Positions 30,301-39,739 of a stretch of 64,000 nucleotides of DNA are shown in pieces; the first letter of the stretch is position 1; each line of letters opens with the position of its first letter. The notes beneath the pieces are model-generated. The model did not search any database, was not told where the DNA came from, and saw only the letters and a program-made list of their open reading frames with translations. The DNA comes from Thraustochytrium sp. TN22 (Eukaryota > Sar > Bigyra > Thraustochytrida > Thraustochytriidae). The translations under genes were made by a program, and so were the position numbers. Where the stretch lies: the NCBI GenBank assembly GCA_013306675.1, contig JABLUY010000171.1:20789-84788 (forward strand), in the 5' to 3' direction.

Positions 30301-33300
30301 AGGACGAGGCCGACGACCTCGAGGTTCCCGCCAACAATACGTGCCAGCGCATCGCGAACCTAACTTCCGGGGCGCGCTCCGGTGTCGCCTTTTCCAGCAA
30401 CGCATCGCTCAGCGACGCCTTCGTCCCGCCCTATCTCGACGACGACGCGGTGCAGGCCACAAAGAGCGCCAATGAAAGCAGCATTGACGAGGACATCTCC
30501 GAGGAGGAGGCGCTGACGGTGGACGACAGCTCACGAAGACAGCTGCTGAGCGCTCGGCTCTTCGGCCGTGACGGACAGTCCGCGCGGCGTCGCCTGTCCT
30601 GGGGCTTCTTCAAGAAGAAGACTGACCCTCCATCCTCCTCGGCCACGACAACGGCGACAATGTACTCGTTCTGGCCCTATCTGTGCCCAGTGGTATCCAC
30701 GTACACGACCGAGGAGGGAACGCGCTTCGAGGTCACGAGTGAGGAGGGCGCCACAGTCGAGGAGGTTTCGGACACCGAGCTCGTGGTGACACGCTCCTAT
30801 GGGTCCGGTACGCCAGTCATCAAGATCTATCCGTCTTCGTGTAGCGTGGCCCTGGCCGACAGCGTTACCGTGACGCGTGTCGACTCCGTGAGCCTGCTGT
30901 GCACCTGGATTGATCTGCCGAGCCTCACACTGGCGTCGCTGGTGCTCGGGCAAACCACCGTTGTTCAGGGCACGGTGGTGGACGCATCTGGCGCACCCGT
31001 TGAGAACGCCTTCGTCCGCTTTTGGTCCTCACGTCGCGGCTCCTGCTCGGATATTGGCGGGCGCTCGTCGTCCTGTGACGGCATCGACTGCTCAGCCTAC
31101 GACAACGTGTTCTCGTCCTGCGCCGGGGACAACCCGACCTGCTGCTCGTGGACAGAGGCCGAGTCCATCCTCGTGTCCGACTGCACGTCGGGCGATGCAT
31201 CCACGACAGAATTACTGGACGCCACGGCCGCCGACGGCACCTTCTATGTGGCCATTCCCAAACTACAGGATACCGCCAGTGACCTCACGCACTACCGGCT
31301 CGCCTACACGGTGGCCCACGACGATTACGTCTCGAGTCAGAGCAACGTCGTGCTGCTGGCCATTGGGTCCGCAACCACGCTGGACACTGTGATGCTCGTG
31401 TCGCGTGAGCTCTCCGCGTGTAGCTGCGAGTCCTATGACGACCTCACAGCCTCCGGCGCGGCCTCGGAGACGAAGTTGTGCAAAAACCCGGTGACCGGCG
31501 CCTGCCGCCGCACGAGCTCCGCGCGGTCCTGTGCCAATTATGCGGACCGCGAAGCGTGCGACAACACGCAGACACTGGTCCCGACGGTGCGGCCGACACA
31601 GAGCCCAACGGAGCCGGACCTCCTGGAGCAGGGTGTGCTTGTTGCGAGCGACGTGGTCCTCCCAGCCAACTACGAGCTGACCTTCACCTTCCGCCTCTTG
31701 GAGGTACTTTCCGTGTGGCAGAGCGTGCTGCGGCGCGGGTCCAGCCACTCCGACCGCTCGCCCGCCATTTTCATCTATCCGGGCTCACCGCGCCTGCACG
31801 TGCGCTTCTCGACGACGGACAATTGGAACGAGGGCTGCGATCCGGCGCAGCTGCTTGATGTAAATGTTGACTACGAGGTGCGCATCGAGACCTACCTCGA
31901 TACCGTCTCGGTCTCGCTCAACGGCGAAGTCGTCTGCGAGCGGACGCTCTGGGGCAGTCTCCTCGAGCCGGAACTGCCACGCCCCTTGTACGTGGCGGAT
32001 CCGGACTACGAGCCAGCCGTTGCCGTGGTCTCGGACCTTGCCTGGGCGGCGCTTACGGGCCGGCCGACGCCAGCGCCCACGCCGCCCACGCCCTCGCTCA
32101 AGGCAGGCAACGAGGTAGCCCAGGTATCGCTGGAGCGCGACTGGGAGGTCACGCTGCAGCTCACCGTGTGGGCGACAGTGTCTTCGTGGGCCAACGTACT
32201 GCACTTTGGCGATGCCCAGTCCAGCAGCTCGCGTCTCTGGGCGCTCTGGCTTGGGCGTGGGTCCTCGCGCCTCTCGGTGCGCGTCAGGACGCAGGCCAAT
32301 GGCAACAATGGCTGCGACTCGACCGCGGCGCTTACCCTCGGCCAGACGTATGCGGTGCGCTTCGAGGTCTTTGGCAACTATCTGCGACTCTTTGTCGACG
32401 ACGAGCTGTGGTGCTCGCAGGACTTCTACGATGACGAGAATCTGGCTGCGGGAAGCGCGCAGGCGCTTTACCTGAGTGGACCCTGGTTCGAGCCCGCTCG
32501 TGCAGAGGTGGCCTCGCTCTCATGGCGCACCATTGATGACCGCCCGACAGCTGCACCTGTGACGATTCCGGTGCTGAATCAAGGCGCCTGGGATGAGACC
32601 GTCGCGCTGGGCGAGAACTGGTTTCTCGAGTTCACCGTGGCCATCTTTGCCAAGCGCGCCAATTGGGCCAGCGTGCTGCACCTGGGCGACACCAACGAGC
32701 GCAGGAGCCCGGCTGTTTGGTTCTATCCGGGGTCCACCCGCCTGCACGTGCGCACGAGCCTAGAAGGCTCGTACAATGCGGGCTGCGACCCAACGACGGA
32801 GCTCGAGCTGGGCCGCGCCTATGTGGTGCGCATTGAGTTCCGCGACTATACGCTGACGGTCCTGCTCGACGGCGTCTCCGCCTGCGAACGCACATTTAGC
32901 CTCCCCTTTGCACAGTACAGCGAGGCGCAGCGTCTGTACATTTCTGACCCATGGTACCTGCCGGCCAAGGCGACCGTGAATGCACTCTCCTACGGCAACG
33001 TGTCAGCTCTCGTCACACCAGCGCCCACCTTGCCGGTCCTTGCGACGAACCATGCGCTGACGTCGGCGACCTTGGGTGAGAACTGGGTCCTTACCTTCAC
33101 GCTCACTGTGTACGCCAAGCACCCCACGCTTACCCACGTGCTGCAGGTGGGTGATGCCGAGGACGTCATGGGCCCGCGTATTGCACTCCTGCCCTTCACC
33201 TCGCGGCTACAGGTCCGCGTGTCCACCACAGACGGGGAGGGCGACCAAGGCTGCGCAGCGAGCGAGGAGCTCGTGCTGGACCAGGCGTACGCGATTGAGG

Positions 33301-36300
33301 TCCGCTTGTACGGGCGCAACTTGGTGCTCCGCGTGGACGGCGTCGAGGCGTGCAGCGCGGCCCTTACTGCAGCGCCATCCGGCCGCGGCACGCGCACCAT
33401 CTGGAGCGCGCCGCCTTGGGGCGAGCCGGCATACGCAGAGGTGAGCGATCTCAACACCGCGGACATTGCCTGCGGCGTGTGTGACTCCGCGCACGTCATG
33501 GTGCGCTGCGATAACGCCCTGCGCTACCGGCAGTATGAGCTGCGTGATGGCGCGTATGAGCTGGTGACGGCAGAGTACGCCTCGGGCGAGTGGGAGCTGG
33601 TGGACTGGCGGCGCACGTGGCATGGAACGGTGAGCGTGAGTGCGGATTCCAGGCTTGAATTTGAGTGCTACGACCAGGGCGTGGTAGGCGGCTTCGCGGC
33701 GCGGGTCGACATGTGCGGTGTCACCTTTCATACGGACTCCGCGACGACATTTGAGAGCGGGAGTTCTCCCTTTCAGTTCTACGTGGACGCTGACAAAACG
33801 GACGAGTCGTCCACAGAGCTGGTCTACTACCCTATCGGCCAGGGTCGCTGGGCCACAACAACGTCAGGGACAGACCCGCTGCTGGATCCCGAGGTGTCCT
33901 GGGTGTGGAACCTGGACATTTGGAACACAATGACCTTCGGCTTTCGCGTGGGCTGCCAAATCCCGGACGACGCGCCGCCCATCCCGACAGCGAGCCCGAC
34001 GCGCACCCCAACCGAGGCCCCGACCAAGGTGCCCACGGACGCGCCCACCGATGCGCCAACCAGGCTGCCGACGGCAGACCCGACCGCGAAACCTACGCTA
34101 CAGCCTACGGACGCGCCAACGAGAACGCCCACGCTGGCGCCCACTGCCTTGCCAACCAAGTCGCCTACGGACGCGCCTACGGACGCGCCGAGCAACTCGC
34201 CGACCATGGAGCCTACGGCGAGGCCGACGCGCATGCCAACGGCACACCCCACGGACGCTCCTACAGACGCTCCCACGGAGAGTCCGACGGACGAGCCCAC
34301 GGTTTCACCCACGGAGGCGCCCACAAAGGCGCCCACGGACGTGCCCACGGAGTACCCCACTCAGCTGCCGACCGAGGCTCCGACGATGCTGCCAACGCGC
34401 GAGCCGTCACCGTTCCCGACGCCTCAGTGCGGCGGCGCGGACGCGCGCTACCTGGTGCTCGCCCACTTCAATGAGGGCCTTGACGCGCGTGGCGTGGTGC
34501 GAACCTCGTCCAGCGAGGTCGCTATTCCCGCGCTGCAAACGGATGAAGACACGGGCGCCATGTATCTTGACGTGCCCAGCTCGAGCGACGCGTCGAGCTA
34601 CGTGGAGTTCGCCATCGAGCTCGGCGACATGGAGGTTGTGAATCTCGCCCGATACGACTATCTGCTGCTGAAGATGGGCGTCACGTGCGTGAGCTCGGCC
34701 GGCTGCGCCGCCGCGGGTGCCGCCACAGTCGCGGTGCGCGTGCACGACGAGGGGAGCGCGGGCTGGACGGAGGTGCTGCGTGGGACAGCGGCCGGCTCGG
34801 GCGAAGTGGAGATCGAGCTGGGCGACCTGGTAGCCACCGCGGTCGGAAGCGTCGACGAAATTGCCGTACGCGTCTACCACGTGACACAGTTCGCCGAGGA
34901 GACGCTGCGCCTGACGCTGGACCAGATCAGTGTGTTTGGCTGCACGACGGCACGACCGACGAGGCGCCCCACGAGCCACCCAACGTATGCGCCGTTTGAC
35001 CGTGCCGTGGAGCCCCTCGCGGAGATTGTGCTCAACGTGGAGGCTCTGGACTGGGTCACGGACATGCTCAAGGCCGTGGAGGAGCGCGTGGCAAGCATCT
35101 CCGGCGAGGTGTCCGGGAGGACGGACTTCGCCTACGTGAGTCGGCTCACGGCACAGTGGACCGAGACCTTTGAGCTTGTCGCAACGGAGAGCGGGCCCGC
35201 CTGCGTGGTGGACACCACGGTGATGGCGCAGGAACTCGCGCTAGCACGCTGTGGGCCCCACCTTTCGTGCAGCGCCACGGTGACGGAGGGCTCTGAGACG
35301 GGCGTGCTGTTGGTGACGCTGGAAATCACGCTTGACTCCCTGGGCGAGGCTGCAGCCTTGGACCGGCGGCGCACAGCACCATCGTACAGCTTTGGGGGCG
35401 GGACGCTGCTCACGGTGCTACAGACTGCGGAGAATGGGTGCTGGGCAACCTACGCGTCGATTTCCGGGCCGAACGAGCTGGTGGTGAGCGGCACCCTGAC
35501 GTTTGAAGTGACTGTACGCAAGGACGTAAACACTGGGGATCAGGCCGGGCACGCGCAGCTTGTAGGCGCCGCCCTGCAGGCGCAGCTCGGCGGCACGGCG
35601 CTGCAGGAGGACGCGCAGCTGATGCGCGACCTGCCGGCGACGTCGACGGCGACGGTGGATACCTGTCCCACGGCACGTATCTGCTCGAGCAACGGTATTT
35701 GCTGCAGCGAGGACACGCAGTACACAATCGACTGCTCAGAGGAGGAGTACGGGCTGTGCATTTGCAACGGAAACTGGGCGGGCTTCGACTGCTCGGTGGA
35801 TGCGAGTGCGCTGACACCGACACCAGAGCCCACCGAAACGCGATGCATTCCGATCGCGGCTCTCGGGGGCGAGGACGCCTCGGACGAGCTCCTGGAGCTG
35901 TGCGCCGAGGACGGCGCGTGCCAGTCCAACATGCTGTGCACGTACTGGCGGAGTCCGAACTATGCCGTGGCTGGGGTCACGGCATGCCCGAACGGGCAGT
36001 GGTTCAAGGTCTTCCACCAGTACGATTGCCGCGTGACTTTTAACCTGGGCCGCGTGCTGATCAACTCTCTGTTCGAAGAGCGCAAGCTGTGGCGCTACGA
36101 CATCGGCGCCGACACCTACCTGTACTACCAGTTCCACGGGGCGAGCCTGCCGGACGGGTACAGCGCCTACGACATGATGCTCAATGACTGGTCGAGCCTG
36201 GACGGCACGCACGTGATCGGCTCGAACTTTAGCCTTTTCGAGACGGAGGTGGACCTGGTCAACGGCACAAACGCATGGGAGTACAGCAACTACGACGATG

Positions 36301-39212
36301 ACGTTGGCTTTCCGCGCGACGCGCGGCCCATTGCGCTGTCGAGCGACTTTGCTGACCAAGACCAGAACTGGGCCCAGTATGTGAAGAGCTACTACTACAA
36401 GTGGGCCAAGGCGCACTGCACGGTGTCTCAGCACAAGACTTCGATCAAGGAGTTCTCATTCTGGCTCTGCGTGCCGGAGGCAGATGTCTCGGCGGCGCAG
36501 CGCGCATCCGATACGTCGGCCGTCTCGTCGTCCTCGAGTGTGCAGACGTACACGGTGTCGGGCGCGGTGCGCGACGTGCAGACGGGCGCCGGCGCCGAGG
36601 CTCGGCTGCGGCTCTACCGCGGGCGCGTTGCGCTCTGGGAGGCGGAGACGCCCCTGGAGGACACGGCGGCGACATTTGTGACGGCGAGCGAGAGCGGCGC
36701 CGTCGAGGCGGGACTGACCGCGTGCGTGTCGGCGATGGACGAGGACTCGACAGCCTCGGACGCGACGGAGAGCGTGTACCTCCGCAACAGCTCCTTTTCC
36801 TTCAGCGGGCTGTCGCCCGGCACGTATACGCTAGTGGCCTCGTACGAGGCCGGTCTAGCTGGCGCGAACGTGGTGGACGCCGGGCCCTTTTCCGCTCGTG
36901 CTGACGTGTTCACAGTGGTCGACGCGGACGTGGACCTGCAGCTGGACGTGGTGCGCACGCTGGCACAGGGGTCAATGCTGGTCGTTTTTGAGTCGAACTT
37001 GACGGACATCAACCTGGTGATCGAAGTCGCGGCGGACGAGGAGGAGTCCGCCTCGACGTCGAGCGTGAGCGACACGTGCACGGTAAGCGCCAAGCTGCTG
37101 GCAGATGGCGCCTGCAGCTGTGGGGGCGCCCACCTGGTGCGCGCCGACTCGGCATTGCAAGCGAACGGGCTGGCAACGACAGCCATTTACCTTTCCTCGC
37201 TATACGAGGGGACGCAGTACAAGGTCTTTCTGGCGCGTAACAAGCCAGTGGCGTCGAGCTCGTACAAGAAGCATCGCGACGATGGGCGCTGCGGCCCGAG
37301 CTATCCGCTGGCGAGCGGCGAGGCGGCGCAGTGTCCGCCGATCGCTGTGACGTGGTCCGACGGCCTGGAAAGCCTGCGGCCGTGCTGTCACGTTCTGGCC
37401 GGCACATGTGGGCTGTCGGAGTACTTTTGCGAGTCGCGGTGGTCGATCGACTACCGCATCTTTTTGGACGATGCGTGGATGGACCAGTACCGGGAGGACC
37501 TACTGTGCAACCGGCCGGACCGCCTGTTCACGCCGGCGGACGAGGACGAGCCGGAGGTGCTCGCCAAGTGCCCGCGCGAGGCACCGTGCTGCGGACCTCA
37601 GGCCAAGTGCGGATCGCTCGCGTATCACTGCGACTCGATGCGCTCCATCGACTACCGCGAATTCTACGAGGCGAGCGGGACGAATGAATCGGCAGTGAGC
37701 ACGGCGGAGGCCGTGGAGGCCTCCGCGTCGACGCTGCGCGTGTACACGGCCAGTGGGCTGGTGGGCACGTACAGCCTGCCGGACGCGAGCGACAAGCTGA
37801 ACTACTTTGACGGCCACGAGTATGTGGCGGGCGTGGCAAGCACCTCGTCCACCTACATGCGTGCGTTCTGCATCAACGCGACGGCGGCGTCGAGCCCGCG
37901 GCTGCACGAATACCCGGCGCCGAGGTACTTTGAATGGCGCGGTCAGATGCTGGGCATGTCGACTACGTGCCCGGCGACATCCAACTGCAGCTTCGCGCGC
38001 ATGACGGGATTGCTTCCCGCCTTTGAACGCGCCGATGGGAAGGACGTCCCAAACATGAATGGCGTCTACGTGCGACGGTACGAGCAGCAGGACGGATTCA
38101 AGGCTTACATTGGCGCGACATTACCGCATGACTCGGCCTGCCGTGAGGCGGTCACGGACCCGACCGACGGCCGCTCGCGCTGGTACATTCAAATCGATGC
38201 TTGGGACGCGCAGTACTGCATGGAGCTTTGCGAGGCGGATGATGCCTGCGAAGCGACGGTGCTGCGGAGCTGGATTGACGGCACGACGCAAGCGGAGCGC
38301 TTCCGATGCACATTTCACAAGGGCATTAGCGCCTGCGGAGGCGTGCAGAGCTTTGACTCGTCCGCGTCGTCGACCAGCGTCGTGTATCGTAAGCGGACCT
38401 CTCTGGCCGCCTCAAGCGTCTGGTACTCACAAGTCGACACCATGTTTGCGGCGTCGGCGAGTCAGGTGCACCTGTACCGCGATACCGCGAGCGGGACGTG
38501 GTACTTGGACAACGACGTGGTGCCAGGCAACGGGTACTACGCCCTCGCCGCGGGCAGCGCGGACAGCGCGCTGCCGCCGACCTCTCCCTGGCGCTACGTG
38601 TCGAGCTACGCCGCGCAGACCACCACGGCGCACACGGGCGAGGTCAAGGTGCTCGGATTCACGGAGGACTGCAGCGTCGGTGGCAACTACCCGACGTTAA
38701 ATGGGACGGCGGCCTCGGCTGGCTGTCGGTGCGCCGGGTCGCGCGCGAGCAACTGCTACGGTGCCACGTGTAGCACGATGCGGTTGCGCCTTGCAGCGAC
38801 GGACATTTGCCTGGAGGCATCTCCTAGCGCTGGTGCACTGGTGAGCAACCAGTGTGACATGGACGAGGTGGCGCAGCGTTTCATTTACGACCCAGTGTCG
38901 CGTCAACTTGAGGTGCGCGCCACCAATGCATCGGCGCCAGCCACCACGGTGCATTACGTGGTGGTGACGGACTTTGCTTTGCGCGCTGTGTCGAGCGCCT
39001 CGGAGGAAGTGGAGGACGCGCTCCAGCTGGACCTGACCACGGATAGCACCATCTGCCCGTCGCTGCTTGCCAGCGAGGCGACTTCGTACGTGGAGGCGGA
39101 CGCCGAGGAGGAGGCCCGCCAGTGCGTTTTTCTTGCGGCTGCGCCGGGCGATGTGCCGCTGCTCGTGGGCTACGACCGTCGCAGTGAATGGTCTGCGTTC
39201 ACTGTTGTCTGA
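27372..39212 (+). CDS. Giant multi-TM protein with huge cysteine-rich, lectin-like, Pro-Thr ectodomain
   Basis: An uninterrupted 3,946-codon frame. After about 100 cytosolic residues come roughly nine hydrophobic helices (nt 27730-28995), the last pair separated from the others by a 100-aa Cys-containing loop (28490-28790). Then follow six VDCGG modules (29095-30250), an Ig/carboxypeptidase-regulatory-like stretch (around 30960-31400), four homologous 140-aa lectin-like modules (31618-33470), a Pro-Thr stalk (33985-34430), an EGF-like motif (35670-35800), two hevein-like CC...CG..C...SIDYR motifs (37285-37460 and 37570-37665), a PAN/apple-like segment (38205-38390) and a possible ricin-B-like end. 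No C-terminal anchor is seen. The features indicate a surface protein binding matrix or carbohydrate, perhaps an adhesion or feeding receptor; no function is proven. The first ATG is 27372. Domain names other than the repeats are tentative. Confidence 0.85.
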   Translation: MQSVRRASYAVIHRVVAARAAQPGQLTAVSEDVLRKRQDESDAKAGTREAGAVEDAEIEEFLRKAKKGGGADVVPDGGEKARRSVRRLSQTQQDLRTKLLHSTTPLATARMHILERWTHAYLMLKLLLVAVLAVLLLLFGFLGEKAAAADDVDQFVFKIMTTFGFLTLFASMLGIYGASRVKRDLLKDDDGMGTPGQQMLEAFFHASLAFNVVALPVSLAVLVDRDTFLNDGAFGDTERYATAGSWIILLVSLLMLWAMRRVIDIVTYYEMAQSFLESFSTLLVGLGVLGLLTAFSLLDFGQFLEDDSLNAGLLTIVHVFISLCVLIIIMSVLGYGAALIEHVGLLRLHLVGMAVLAVCVLAMAISFGVADIGGLITDNCRGILQIMSEDWWSDTVRCDKYGGAAMGAQIEVYDEDSDTYVYVSSGVGLSARCPDASLNAFAWEYYDVEAANATIYEGCLNEACCQVLANHLLQHLSLIAFGCAALFCCCLIAIRADWWLIQHTPPRMARVKLVSRRHAQILLACILLLIVAFIVAFMVYFNNAAVRTTSSTVASQLQANATGTSRVVVEDLHLCTNGVRDGNETDVDCGGALAGGGCDARCGIGRTCADDDDCLSGKCDASALVCRRETAWEQCTNGVRDGSETGVDCGGGECRTLLMELLEEYDGNSTALENVTGAFLCDLREVCSVDADCLSKYCDQGLCASCQDNIKNSDEGDVDCGSSRCAQYYETYPEDSPSAFAADPAADQDGLCRDGRTCSAPSQCSSGVCNEEYGVCMSCANGVQDGDETDVDCGGKVCQRRCAVGEGCLHAFDCHTQRCTTNCSDGSCEANGVCEALFNITDLLAGGDTSLDAATLESYTQIAIDCTDGARDTHETDVDCGGSLCLAIGLTCGDGASCMEHADCSSSYCYAGTCASCENNVTDGAETDVDCGGAACPKRCGLDRGCREDSDCRDGFFCWTEATLQYVLQLLEDLGLEDEADDLEVPANNTCQRIANLTSGARSGVAFSSNASLSDAFVPPYLDDDAVQATKSANESSIDEDISEEEALTVDDSSRRQLLSARLFGRDGQSARRRLSWGFFKKKTDPPSSSATTTATMYSFWPYLCPVVSTYTTEEGTRFEVTSEEGATVEEVSDTELVVTRSYGSGTPVIKIYPSSCSVALADSVTVTRVDSVSLLCTWIDLPSLTLASLVLGQTTVVQGTVVDASGAPVENAFVRFWSSRRGSCSDIGGRSSSCDGIDCSAYDNVFSSCAGDNPTCCSWTEAESILVSDCTSGDASTTELLDATAADGTFYVAIPKLQDTASDLTHYRLAYTVAHDDYVSSQSNVVLLAIGSATTLDTVMLVSRELSACSCESYDDLTASGAASETKLCKNPVTGACRRTSSARSCANYADREACDNTQTLVPTVRPTQSPTEPDLLEQGVLVASDVVLPANYELTFTFRLLEVLSVWQSVLRRGSSHSDRSPAIFIYPGSPRLHVRFSTTDNWNEGCDPAQLLDVNVDYEVRIETYLDTVSVSLNGEVVCERTLWGSLLEPELPRPLYVADPDYEPAVAVVSDLAWAALTGRPTPAPTPPTPSLKAGNEVAQVSLERDWEVTLQLTVWATVSSWANVLHFGDAQSSSSRLWALWLGRGSSRLSVRVRTQANGNNGCDSTAALTLGQTYAVRFEVFGNYLRLFVDDELWCSQDFYDDENLAAGSAQALYLSGPWFEPARAEVASLSWRTIDDRPTAAPVTIPVLNQGAWDETVALGENWFLEFTVAIFAKRANWASVLHLGDTNERRSPAVWFYPGSTRLHVRTSLEGSYNAGCDPTTELELGRAYVVRIEFRDYTLTVLLDGVSACERTFSLPFAQYSEAQRLYISDPWYLPAKATVNALSYGNVSALVTPAPTLPVLATNHALTSATLGENWVLTFTLTVYAKHPTLTHVLQVGDAEDVMGPRIALLPFTSRLQVRVSTTDGEGDQGCAASEELVLDQAYAIEVRLYGRNLVLRVDGVEACSAALTAAPSGRGTRTIWSAPPWGEPAYAEVSDLNTADIACGVCDSAHVMVRCDNALRYRQYELRDGAYELVTAEYASGEWELVDWRRTWHGTVSVSADSRLEFECYDQGVVGGFAARVDMCGVTFHTDSATTFESGSSPFQFYVDADKTDESSTELVYYPIGQGRWATTTSGTDPLLDPEVSWVWNLDIWNTMTFGFRVGCQIPDDAPPIPTASPTRTPTEAPTKVPTDAPTDAPTRLPTADPTAKPTLQPTDAPTRTPTLAPTALPTKSPTDAPTDAPSNSPTMEPTARPTRMPTAHPTDAPTDAPTESPTDEPTVSPTEAPTKAPTDVPTEYPTQLPTEAPTMLPTREPSPFPTPQCGGADARYLVLAHFNEGLDARGVVRTSSSEVAIPALQTDEDTGAMYLDVPSSSDASSYVEFAIELGDMEVVNLARYDYLLLKMGVTCVSSAGCAAAGAATVAVRVHDEGSAGWTEVLRGTAAGSGEVEIELGDLVATAVGSVDEIAVRVYHVTQFAEETLRLTLDQISVFGCTTARPTRRPTSHPTYAPFDRAVEPLAEIVLNVEALDWVTDMLKAVEERVASISGEVSGRTDFAYVSRLTAQWTETFELVATESGPACVVDTTVMAQELALARCGPHLSCSATVTEGSETGVLLVTLEITLDSLGEAAALDRRRTAPSYSFGGGTLLTVLQTAENGCWATYASISGPNELVVSGTLTFEVTVRKDVNTGDQAGHAQLVGAALQAQLGGTALQEDAQLMRDLPATSTATVDTCPTARICSSNGICCSEDTQYTIDCSEEEYGLCICNGNWAGFDCSVDASALTPTPEPTETRCIPIAALGGEDASDELLELCAEDGACQSNMLCTYWRSPNYAVAGVTACPNGQWFKVFHQYDCRVTFNLGRVLINSLFEERKLWRYDIGADTYLYYQFHGASLPDGYSAYDMMLNDWSSLDGTHVIGSNFSLFETEVDLVNGTNAWEYSNYDDDVGFPRDARPIALSSDFADQDQNWAQYVKSYYYKWAKAHCTVSQHKTSIKEFSFWLCVPEADVSAAQRASDTSAVSSSSSVQTYTVSGAVRDVQTGAGAEARLRLYRGRVALWEAETPLEDTAATFVTASESGAVEAGLTACVSAMDEDSTASDATESVYLRNSSFSFSGLSPGTYTLVASYEAGLAGANVVDAGPFSARADVFTVVDADVDLQLDVVRTLAQGSMLVVFESNLTDINLVIEVAADEEESASTSSVSDTCTVSAKLLADGACSCGGAHLVRADSALQANGLATTAIYLSSLYEGTQYKVFLARNKPVASSSYKKHRDDGRCGPSYPLASGEAAQCPPIAVTWSDGLESLRPCCHVLAGTCGLSEYFCESRWSIDYRIFLDDAWMDQYREDLLCNRPDRLFTPADEDEPEVLAKCPREAPCCGPQAKCGSLAYHCDSMRSIDYREFYEASGTNESAVSTAEAVEASASTLRVYTASGLVGTYSLPDASDKLNYFDGHEYVAGVASTSSTYMRAFCINATAASSPRLHEYPAPRYFEWRGQMLGMSTTCPATSNCSFARMTGLLPAFERADGKDVPNMNGVYVRRYEQQDGFKAYIGATLPHDSACREAVTDPTDGRSRWYIQIDAWDAQYCMELCEADDACEATVLRSWIDGTTQAERFRCTFHKGISACGGVQSFDSSASSTSVVYRKRTSLAASSVWYSQVDTMFAASASQVHLYRDTASGTWYLDNDVVPGNGYYALAAGSADSALPPTSPWRYVSSYAAQTTTAHTGEVKVLGFTEDCSVGGNYPTLNGTAASAGCRCAGSRASNCYGATCSTMRLRLAATDICLEASPSAGALVSNQCDMDEVAQRFIYDPVSRQLEVRATNASAPATTVHYVVVTDFALRAVSSASEEVEDALQLDLTTDSTICPSLLASEATSYVEADAEEEARQCVFLAAAPGDVPLLVGYDRRSEWSAFTVV
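29095..30250 (+). repeat. Six tandem VDCGG cysteine-rich modules
   Basis: Each unit follows the pattern C-x-N/D-G-x-x-D-x-x-E-T-x-V-D-C-G-G, then C-x-x-G-x-x-C and D-C-x-S-x-x-C. Units start near 29095, 29275, 29488, 29707, 29968 and 30118. This module type is common in stramenopile and other protist surface proteins. Confidence 0.85.
31618..33470 (+). repeat. Four tandem lectin/LamG-like modules
   Basis: Four diverged copies of about 140 residues share a strand-rich layout: ...LTFT/LEFT..., W..VL..GD, a Pro/Leu-rich strand ending LHVR or LSVR, GCD/GCA, Y.VR.E, and a C..........LY.S/A.P(W/D) end. They start near 31618, 32098, 32572 and 33034. A concanavalin/LamG-like beta sandwich is an inference from strand pattern and length. 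Confidence 0.65.
33985..34430 (+). repeat. Pro-Thr stalk (PTxxPT repeats)
   Basis: About 37 four-residue units of the form P-T-x-x (PTDAPT, PTEAPT and others) form an extended, probably O-glycosylated stalk between ectodomain blocks. Such repeats are common in stramenopile surface proteins. Confidence 0.9.
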
Positions 39213-39258
39213 TTGTGAATGTTGGAGAAAAACGAGTCGATACCCTGATAGGCTACCA

Positions 39259-39326
39259 GGTGGTGGTGGTGGTTTTGGTGGTGGTGGTGGTGGTGGTGGT
39301 GGTGGTGGTGGTGGTGGTGGTGGTGG
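39259..39326 (+). repeat. (GGT)n microsatellite
   Basis: About 22 GGT units with one TTTT interruption near 39273, starting 46 bp after the giant gene stop. The G-rich strand could form two-tetrad quadruplexes. Confidence 0.9.
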
Positions 39327-39364
39327 AAGTACTTGTGTGTATCCTACAACAGAGAAAGGAAGGC

Positions 39365-39419
<55 letters not shown>
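39365..39419 (+). repeat. (GA)n purine tract
   Basis: Fifty-five bases of GA with two AAA interruptions, a polypurine run able to form triplex DNA. It lies 38 bp from the GGT tract. Confidence 0.9.
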
Positions 39420-39739
39420 TGTCTACGTGGCCGGACCGGACACCGAACGTGCATTTGCTCTGCGTCAAGGCTTCGCTTGACGGCAAGTGACCTACGGACG
39501 TTCGCACAGAGTGGCGCGCAATGTCTTCATGAATGATCTGATGTGAGCCGTGCTATCAGGCAGAGAAAAGGAAGAGATGGTGACTATGTTTTGGCTACCT
39601 CGGAGGCGGAAAAGCACACATTCTCCAGCTACTAGCTAGCTAGCTAGCTAGCTTGGGCTAGGCTGGCATGTCGTCCGACGAGTGTAGGCCTAGAAGCCAG
39701 GTCAAGGCTGTCCTTCTGCAGCTTGTTGGAATCCCCGCG

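Larger units (their letters stand above)
39213..39739. other. Intergenic region between convergent giant-protein and GSK3 genes
   Basis: Contains the GGT and GA tracts listed separately and a CTAG cluster (39634-39653). No gene seen. Confidence 0.7.
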
